Positions 58,760 through 64,000 of a stretch of DNA of 64,000 bases are shown piece after piece; positions within the stretch are counted from its first letter, which is position 1, and each line of letters opens with the position of its first letter. The DNA lies in contig NZ_CP109446.1 in assembly GCF_036227265.1 (NCBI RefSeq), forward strand, positions 8,077,001-8,141,000, in the 5' to 3' direction. Source of the stretch: Streptomyces sp. NBC_01476. Lineage in GTDB: Bacteria; Actinomycetota; Actinomycetes; Streptomycetales; Streptomycetaceae. The notes under the pieces were generated by a model. That model searched no databases, had not been told where the DNA came from, and saw only the letters and a list, made by a program, of their open reading frames with translations. Made by a program: the position numbers and the translations under genes.

Positions 58760-59470
58760 ATGCCCCGTGTGACCATCGAACGGCGGACCTACAAGGAGCA
58801 GGCGTACCGGGAGATCCGCCGGATGATCGTGGACGGCGAGCTGGCTCCCGGCACGAAGGTGGTCGTCCGCATGCTCAGCGAGCGGCTGCGGTTGTCGCCG
58901 ACCCCCATCAAGTCCGCGCTGGCCGGTCTCGAACGGGACGGATTCCTCACCACGTTCGCCCACCGCGGCTACTTCGTCCCCGAGGTCGCGGTCCGGGACA
59001 TGCGGGAGATCTACGAGCTGCGCGAGGCCCTCGACGGGGTCGCGGCGCGCAAGACCGCGACCCTGCCGGACGTGGTGGACTTCGTCCGCGGCACCCTGCA
59101 GCCGCTCTACGACGAGCAGCGCCGGCTGCTCGAAGAGCACGACGGCGTGGGCTACAGCGATGTGGACATCGAGTTCCACCGGGCGATCTGGCACGCGGCC
59201 GGGAACATCCGGCTGGTCCAGTTCATGGACAACCTCGGAGGCCAGCTCCGCTTCGGCTCCGGCTCCTCCTCGCAGGTGCCCGGCCGGACCTCGAACGCGC
59301 TCCAGGAGCACGCGGCGATCATGGAGGCGATGGCCCAGGGCAGGCCCGCCGAGGCGGAACGGCTCTCCCGCGAGCATGTCCGGCGCGCCGCGGAGGCGTT
59401 CGAGGACCGCAGCGCCATGACGGACGCCGGCCTCGACACAGCGCAGCAGGCCCGCCCCGCCGAGCGCTGA
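58760..59470 (+). CDS. GntR-family regulator (FCD type)
   Basis: 236 residues. The winged helix is at about 10-75 (YKEQAYREIRRMIVDGELAPGTK, LSPTPIKSALAGLERDGFL in parts). The FCD effector domain (about 85-215) begins MREIYELREALDG and contains the metal-binding type residues DVDIEFHRAIWHAAGN. FadR/FCD proteins bind organic or amino acid ligands and usually repress a neighbouring operon. A TTTGGATCCAAA palindrome overlaps the promoter of the next genes. It starts at ATG 58760. Confidence 0.9.
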   Translation: MPRVTIERRTYKEQAYREIRRMIVDGELAPGTKVVVRMLSERLRLSPTPIKSALAGLERDGFLTTFAHRGYFVPEVAVRDMREIYELREALDGVAARKTATLPDVVDFVRGTLQPLYDEQRRLLEEHDGVGYSDVDIEFHRAIWHAAGNIRLVQFMDNLGGQLRFGSGSSSQVPGRTSNALQEHAAIMEAMAQGRPAEAERLSREHVRRAAEAFEDRSAMTDAGLDTAQQARPAER

Positions 59471-59846
59471 CCCGCGCCGTCCGGGTCCCGGACCGCGCCG
59501 GACCGCCCGCCCGCCCGATCTCCGCGGCCGGATTCCGATAACCGCCGCATGCTCCGCGACCGCATCCCGTCTCACCTGTCGGTCCTCGCGTCCCGCGCTT
59601 CGGGGCCCTGCGTCCCGCCCCTCCGGCCGGCGTGCGGGGTGGATCCGTCAGTGTCAACACCCCGGCTGAACAGGTGAGTTGTCGTCATCCCCGGCCGGCT
59701 GCCCGGTCCCTCGGGCGCCCCCGCGCGGCTCTTCGGACGGTCGCGGGCGACGCCCTTTGCCGATTCGAGTCTTGACGGGTCGCGCAATTTGGATCCAAAA
59801 TTCAAACCTCATCGGCCGGTTCCGGCCACGCTCCTTGAGGAGATCC
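59471..59846 (+). promoter_or_regulatory. promoter region of the threonine-synthase-like/ABC operon
   Basis: A 376-base gap without a gene. TTGACG (59772-59777), an 18-base spacer and CAAAAT (59796-59801) form a plausible promoter. The perfect 12-base palindrome TTTGGATCCAAA (59788-59799) lies between and over the -10, a good position for repression by the GntR protein encoded upstream. This is the only AT-rich stretch in the gap. Confidence 0.65.
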
Positions 59847-61073
59847 ATGCAGAACTCAGCTCTGAGCCACCTTGTCTGTTCCCAGACCGGAACGCGTTAC
59901 GACGCCGACGTGGTGCAGGGTGTGAGCGCTGTCGGGATGCCGCTGCTGGCCCGCTACGACCTGGAGCGGGTCGCCGCCACGGTGACCCCCGCCGACCTCG
60001 CCGGCCGCCCGCCGACTCTGTGGCGGTACCGCGAAGTCCTCCCGGTCCGGGACGAGGCGAACATCGTCTCCATGGGCGAGGGCATGACCCCGCTGGTGCC
60101 ACTGCCGTCCTACGGCGCGGCGATCGGCGTGCCGCGGCTGCTGATGAAGGACGAGGGGCTGATCCCCACCGGAACCTTCAAGGCAAGGGGAGCCGCGGTG
60201 GGCGTGTCCCGTGCCGCCGAACTCGGCGTCAAGGGCGTGGCCATGCCGACCAACGGCAACGCCGGAGCGGCGTGGGCCGCCTACGCGGCGCGGGCGGGGC
60301 TGCGGAGCCTGATCGCGATGCCCGTCGACGCACCGGCCATCACCCGCGCCGAATGCGTCGCGGCCGGCGCCGAGCTGTATCTGGTGGACGGACTGATCGG
60401 CGACGCGGGCAAGCTGGTCAACGCCGCCGTCGCCGGCCGGCAGGGCTACCAGGAGGTCTCGACCCTCAAGGAGCCCTACCGGCTGGAGGGCAAGAAGACC
60501 ATGGGCTACGAGATCGCCGAGCAACTCGGCTGGCGGCTGCCGGACGTGATCCTCTACCCGGCCGGCGGCGGCGTGGGCCTCATCGGCATCCACAAGGCGA
60601 TCCAGGAACTGCGGGAACTGGGCTGGATCGAGGGCGGGATGCCGCGGCTGGTCGCCGTCCAGGCAGAAGGCTGCGCACCCATCGTGCGGGCCTTCGAGTC
60701 CGGCGCGCTCACCAGCACCGCGTTCCCCGACGCACACACCGTCGCCTTCGGCATCACCGTGCCCAAGGCCCTCGGCGACTTCCTCGTACTGGAGGCGGTC
60801 CGGGCCACCGAGGGGACGGCGATCGCCGTCAGCGACGCGGAACTTCTCGAAGAGCAGCAGCAACTCGCCCTCCGGGAGGGCACGTTCATCTGTCCCGAGG
60901 GCGCCGCCTGCATGGCGGCGGCCAAGCGGCTGCGGGAGTCGGGCTGGCTGCGGCCCGACGACCGGACCGTGGTCCTCAACACCGGGATGGGCCTGAAGTA
61001 CCCCGAGACCGTCAACGTCGACGTCCCGACGCTCAGCATCGATTCCCGCATCCCGCACACAGCGGCCGGCTGA
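59847..61073 (+). CDS. threonine synthase-like PLP enzyme
   Basis: 408 residues, fold type II PLP enzyme. The PLP-binding lysine is in PTGTFKARGAA (near 110), the phosphate loop is TNGNAGAAWA (near 138) and a Gly-rich stretch PAGGGVGLIG is near 240. The N-terminal LVCSQTGTRYD resembles the rubredoxin-like lid of threonine synthases, but one Cys of the usual pair is missing. It forms threonine or a related beta-substituted amino acid from a phosphorylated precursor. Housekeeping thrC normally sits with hom and thrB; this copy sits with a GntR regulator and a peptide ABC operon, so it may be catabolic or specialised. The start ATG follows GAGGAG. Confidence 0.85.
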   Translation: MQNSALSHLVCSQTGTRYDADVVQGVSAVGMPLLARYDLERVAATVTPADLAGRPPTLWRYREVLPVRDEANIVSMGEGMTPLVPLPSYGAAIGVPRLLMKDEGLIPTGTFKARGAAVGVSRAAELGVKGVAMPTNGNAGAAWAAYAARAGLRSLIAMPVDAPAITRAECVAAGAELYLVDGLIGDAGKLVNAAVAGRQGYQEVSTLKEPYRLEGKKTMGYEIAEQLGWRLPDVILYPAGGGVGLIGIHKAIQELRELGWIEGGMPRLVAVQAEGCAPIVRAFESGALTSTAFPDAHTVAFGITVPKALGDFLVLEAVRATEGTAIAVSDAELLEEQQQLALREGTFICPEGAACMAAAKRLRESGWLRPDDRTVVLNTGMGLKYPETVNVDVPTLSIDSRIPHTAAG

Positions 61074-61145
61074 TCACCTCCACCCACGCGCTCCGGTCGA
61101 TGGCGCCGGAGCCTGCGGGGGGACGTAAGAGGAGACCGAACCAGC

Positions 61146-62684
61146 ATGCGCATCCCCAGAATCCTGAGAATCGCCGCGGTGGCCGGTACCGCCGTGGCGG
61201 CCCTGGCGGCCTGCTCCACGGCGCCGACCGGCGGACCGACCGCCACGACCGGGTCCACGGACGCGTCCCTCACCGCGGACCTGGCCAGCTACCCGGCGAG
61301 CCTCGACCCCGGCCTGCAGTACGACACCGACTCCTACTCGGTGTACCGCAACATCTTCGACCAGCTGCTGCACCGCGACCCGAAGACCAACAAGATCGTC
61401 CCGTGGCTCGCCACAACCTGGAAGCAGACCGACCCGAAGACCTGGGTCTTCACCCTGCGCGACGGGGTGAAGTTCAGCGACGGCAGCGCCCTGACCGCGG
61501 CCGACGCCGCCTTCAGCATCCAGCGCATCCTCGACCCCAAGCTCGCCAGCCAGCAGAACGCCAACTTCTCCGCCATCGCCTCCGCGACCGGCAGCGGCAA
61601 CACCCTGACCATCACCACCAAGTACCCGTCCCCGACCCTGCTCAGCTATCTGACGACCCTGTCGGTGGTCCCGATGGCCGACGTGCAGAAGGCCGGCAAC
61701 GCCGCCTTCAACCTGCACCCGGTCGGATCCGGCCCGTACACCTTCGTCTCGTCGATCCCCGGCTCGCAGGTCGTCCTCAAGCGCAACGACGCCTGGTGGG
61801 GCCCGAAGCCGCAGATCGCCGGCGTCACCTTCCGCGCGGTGCCGTCCGGCGCCAGCCGGGTCGCCGACCTCAAGTCGGGCAAGGCCGACATCGCCGACTC
61901 CATGACACCGGACAGCGCCACCCAGCTCACCGGTTCGGCGAACCTCAAGGTGCTCTCCGCACCCACCGAACGCGTCAGCTACCTGGCCTTCAACACCATC
62001 AAGGGCGGGGCGACCAACGACCCGAAGGTGCGCCAGGCGATCAGCATGGCGATCGACTACAAGTCGCTCATCAGCAACCTGGAGCAGGGCTACGCCAAAC
62101 CCGTCAACAGCGTCCTGACCCCGCTGGCCACCGGCTACCCCACCGCGCTGCCGGGCTACACCTTCGACAAGGCCAAGGCCAAGAGCCTGATCCAGCAGGC
62201 GGGAGCGCAGGGGAAGACCATCGTGATGGCCACCTCGCCGACCTACGACCCGCAGATCGTCCAGTCGATCCAGGCGAACATCCAGGACATCGGGCTGAAG
62301 GTGTCGATCCAGAACACCGACCAGGCCACGTACCTGAAGAAGGTGCAGAGCCCCACCCACGACTGGGGATCGATCCGCTTCGGGCAGTGGTCCTGCTCCT
62401 GCCTGGACGCCGACGGCGTGGCCTACCCGCTCTTCCACACCGGGACGATCTGGAGCTCCTACAGCAACCCCTCGTTCGACGCCCTGGTGGACAAGGCCCG
62501 CGAGACGATCACCCCGGCGACCCGGACCGGACTGTACGCGCAGGCGTACGGGATCCTGGCGCAGGACCTGCCCGGCATCGGACTGTTCCAGATCGACGCG
62601 ATCTACGGCGCGAGCACGAAGCTGCAATGGACACCCGATGCCCAGCAGAGCTTCTTCGTCGCGGACATGAAGCTCGGATCGTGA
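61146..62684 (+). CDS. extracellular solute-binding lipoprotein, family 5
   Basis: 512 residues. Lipoprotein signal IAAVAGTAVAALAAC with Cys23 at the lipobox, then a Thr/Pro-rich linker. The binding domain has LDPGLQYDTDSYSVYRNIFDQLL in parts, TWVFTLRDGVKFSDGS near 98-115 and RQAISMAIDYKSLISNLEQG near 295. It captures an oligopeptide or similar solute for the permeases encoded next. A GAGGAGA site precedes the start and the gap to the upstream enzyme gene is 72 bases. Its stop overlaps the permease GTG. Confidence 0.92.
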   Translation: MRIPRILRIAAVAGTAVAALAACSTAPTGGPTATTGSTDASLTADLASYPASLDPGLQYDTDSYSVYRNIFDQLLHRDPKTNKIVPWLATTWKQTDPKTWVFTLRDGVKFSDGSALTAADAAFSIQRILDPKLASQQNANFSAIASATGSGNTLTITTKYPSPTLLSYLTTLSVVPMADVQKAGNAAFNLHPVGSGPYTFVSSIPGSQVVLKRNDAWWGPKPQIAGVTFRAVPSGASRVADLKSGKADIADSMTPDSATQLTGSANLKVLSAPTERVSYLAFNTIKGGATNDPKVRQAISMAIDYKSLISNLEQGYAKPVNSVLTPLATGYPTALPGYTFDKAKAKSLIQQAGAQGKTIVMATSPTYDPQIVQSIQANIQDIGLKVSIQNTDQATYLKKVQSPTHDWGSIRFGQWSCSCLDADGVAYPLFHTGTIWSSYSNPSFDALVDKARETITPATRTGLYAQAYGILAQDLPGIGLFQIDAIYGASTKLQWTPDAQQSFFVADMKLGS

Positions 62685-63640
62685 CAAGGGGCGCCGCGGC
62701 CGCGGTGTGCAGATACCTCGGAAGCCGGCTGGGCCAGGCGCTCATCGCGCTGTTCGGGGTCACCACCGCGGTCTTCTTCGCACTGCGGCTGTCCGGCGAC
62801 CCGGCCCAACTGCTCGCACCGCAGGGAGCCAGCCAGGCCGACATCGCCGCGCTGCGGCACCAACTGGGCCTGGACGACCCGGTCTGGCGGCAGTACCTCC
62901 ACTACCTCGGTGACCTGCTGCACGGCAACCTCGGTTACTCCTACGTGCAGCACGAGCCGGCCCTCACCCTGATCACCCAGCGGATCCCGTACACCGTCAA
63001 CCTGGCGCTCAGTGCGCTGGTGCTCTCCGCGGTGCTCGGGATCGGCGCGGGCATGATCATGGCGCTGAACCGCGGGCGGTGGCCGGAGCGGGTGCTGACG
63101 CCGGTGGTGCTGATCGGGCAGGCGATGCCGGCCTTCTGGACCGGCATCCTGCTCATCCTGGTCTTCTCCGTGACCTTCAAGATCCTGCCCTCGACCGGTT
63201 TCAGCGGCTTCGACTCGCTGATCCTGCCGGCGGTCACCCTGGCGTCGCTGTCAGCCGCCACGATCGCCCGGATCACCCGCGGCGCGGTCCTGGAACAACT
63301 CGACCGCGACTACATCCGTACCGCCCGGGCCAAGGGAGCGGGCACGGCGCGGCTGGTGACCCGGCACCTGGCACGGAACGTCTCCATCCCGATCCTGACG
63401 GTGCTGGCGCTGGAGATCGCCAACCTGCTCGGCGGCTCGGTCGTCACCGAGCTGATCTTCGCCTGGCCGGGCATCGGCCAGCTGACCGTGCAGTCCGTGG
63501 ACGGGCGGGACTTCCCGCTGGTCCAGGCGATCGTGATCCTGGCGGCGGTGGTCTACATCGTGGTGAACTTCGTCACCGACATCGCCTACGCCGTCCTCGA
63601 CCCCCGGGTCACCACGACAGGGAAGGCGGCCGGCGCATGA
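62681..63640 (+). CDS. oligopeptide ABC transporter permease (DppB-like)
   Basis: 319 residues with six membrane segments. The N-terminal RYLGSRLGQALIALFGVTTA is typical, and the EAA loop is YIRTARAKGAGTARLVTRHL near 205-225. The start is the GTG at 62681, which overlaps the binding protein stop; the frame is open far upstream, but only as a shadow of the two genes before it. Its stop overlaps the start of the next permease by four bases. Confidence 0.92.
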   Translation: MTRGAAAAVCRYLGSRLGQALIALFGVTTAVFFALRLSGDPAQLLAPQGASQADIAALRHQLGLDDPVWRQYLHYLGDLLHGNLGYSYVQHEPALTLITQRIPYTVNLALSALVLSAVLGIGAGMIMALNRGRWPERVLTPVVLIGQAMPAFWTGILLILVFSVTFKILPSTGFSGFDSLILPAVTLASLSAATIARITRGAVLEQLDRDYIRTARAKGAGTARLVTRHLARNVSIPILTVLALEIANLLGGSVVTELIFAWPGIGQLTVQSVDGRDFPLVQAIVILAAVVYIVVNFVTDIAYAVLDPRVTTTGKAAGA

Positions 63641-64000
63641 GACGGCACCGCGGACTCATCCCGGCGGTCCTCATCGCCCTCTACGTGCTCGTCGCGGTCT
63701 TCGCGCCGCTCGTCGCGCCCTTCGACCCGAACCACGCGGACCTGGCGGCCCGGCTCAGCGGGCCGTTCGCCGCCAAGCACGGGCACTTCCATCTGCTGGG
63801 CACCGACGGGCTCGGCCGGGACGTGCTCAGCCGGATCATCTTCGGCTCCCGGGTCTCGCTCGCCGTCGCCGCCGCGACCGTCCTGGTCTCCGGGGTGTTC
63901 GGCGTCGCGCTGGGCGTCGTCGCGGGCTGGCGGCGGGGCTGGATCGCGGCGGTCATCATGCGGATCGCGGACATCGCGCTGTCGGTGCCGTTCTTCCTGC
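63637..64000 (+). CDS. oligopeptide ABC transporter permease (DppC-like), cut by the window edge
   Basis: The first 121 residues are in the window, beginning MRRHRGLIPAVLIALYVLVA. The hallmark HLLGTDGLGRDVLSRIIFG and the start of the first core helices (SRVSLAVAAATVLVSG) are visible. It overlaps the DppB-like gene by ATGA. ATPase genes should follow beyond 64000. Confidence 0.9.
   Translation, partial: MRRHRGLIPAVLIALYVLVAVFAPLVAPFDPNHADLAARLSGPFAAKHGHFHLLGTDGLGRDVLSRIIFGSRVSLAVAAATVLVSGVFGVALGVVAGWRRGWIAAVIMRIADIALSVPFFL

Noticed and set aside
59789..63640. A 1283-codon plus-strand open frame
   Set aside because: Only its last part (62681-63640) is a real permease gene; the rest is an Arg/Pro-rich shadow of the PLP enzyme and binding protein genes in other frames.
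1..64000. tRNA, rRNA, transposase, phage or integrase genes
   Set aside because: I looked for conserved motifs of each and saw none; the cluster shows no sign of recent mobile-element insertion.

Overview
The window is about 72-75% GC, has dense genes with strong purine-rich ribosome binding sites, many 4-base start/stop overlaps and frequent GTG starts. With mycothiol-type formaldehyde detoxification, DrrAB-type exporters, an IdeR/DmdR-like iron box and a type II polyketide cluster, it points to a Streptomyces-like filamentous actinomycete chromosome. I see no transposase, phage, tRNA, rRNA or CRISPR. Gene identities come from reading motifs and family resemblance; no database search was run.

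Left part (1-14.8 kb): a five-gene translationally coupled minus-strand operon of iron-siderophore-type half-transporters plus a DrrABC-like exporter behind an iron box (74-6441); a haem-binding HbpS/GlcG-like protein; a ribosome-hibernation factor with DosR-like palindromes upstream; a flavin/pyridoxamine-oxidase-like protein; and an oligopeptide ABC transporter (9421-14645).

Centre (about 14.85-38.1 kb): an aromatic (type II) polyketide biosynthetic cluster. Its core, 15999-24463, runs oxygenase, TcmI-like cyclase, KS-alpha, KS-beta, ACP, C9 ketoreductase, didomain aromatase/cyclase, truncated oxygenase, second ketoreductase. This is the E-F-A-B-C-D-L-M order of angucycline clusters such as urd and pga, with M split in two. 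Around it lie an acyl-CoA carboxyltransferase beta subunit, a luciferase-like oxidoreductase, two exporters, an FMN reductase, a group D (acyl-CoA-dehydrogenase-fold) monooxygenase, two didomain ABM proteins, an SDR-fold protein lacking the catalytic Tyr, a carboxylase epsilon subunit and three regulators: two atypical OmpR-type response regulators of the JadR1 type, one before the core and one inside the right half, and a TetR repressor. No glycosyltransferase, deoxysugar or methyltransferase gene is present, so a decaketide angucyclinone-like aglycone oxidised by several flavin enzymes is the simplest prediction.

Right part (38.4-64 kb): a secreted GH78-like glycosidase with four Cys-rich modules; the mycothiol formaldehyde dehydrogenase/MBL hydrolase pair; an NmrA-like gene divergent from an Rrf2 regulator with two operators; small stress-type genes (DUF2267, PRC-barrel); two SpoIIE-type phosphatases; a GlxA-type AraC regulator; small membrane proteins; glucose-6-phosphate dehydrogenase; a LysR/YeiH pair; and a GntR regulator followed by a threonine-synthase-like enzyme and an oligopeptide ABC operon that runs off the right edge.
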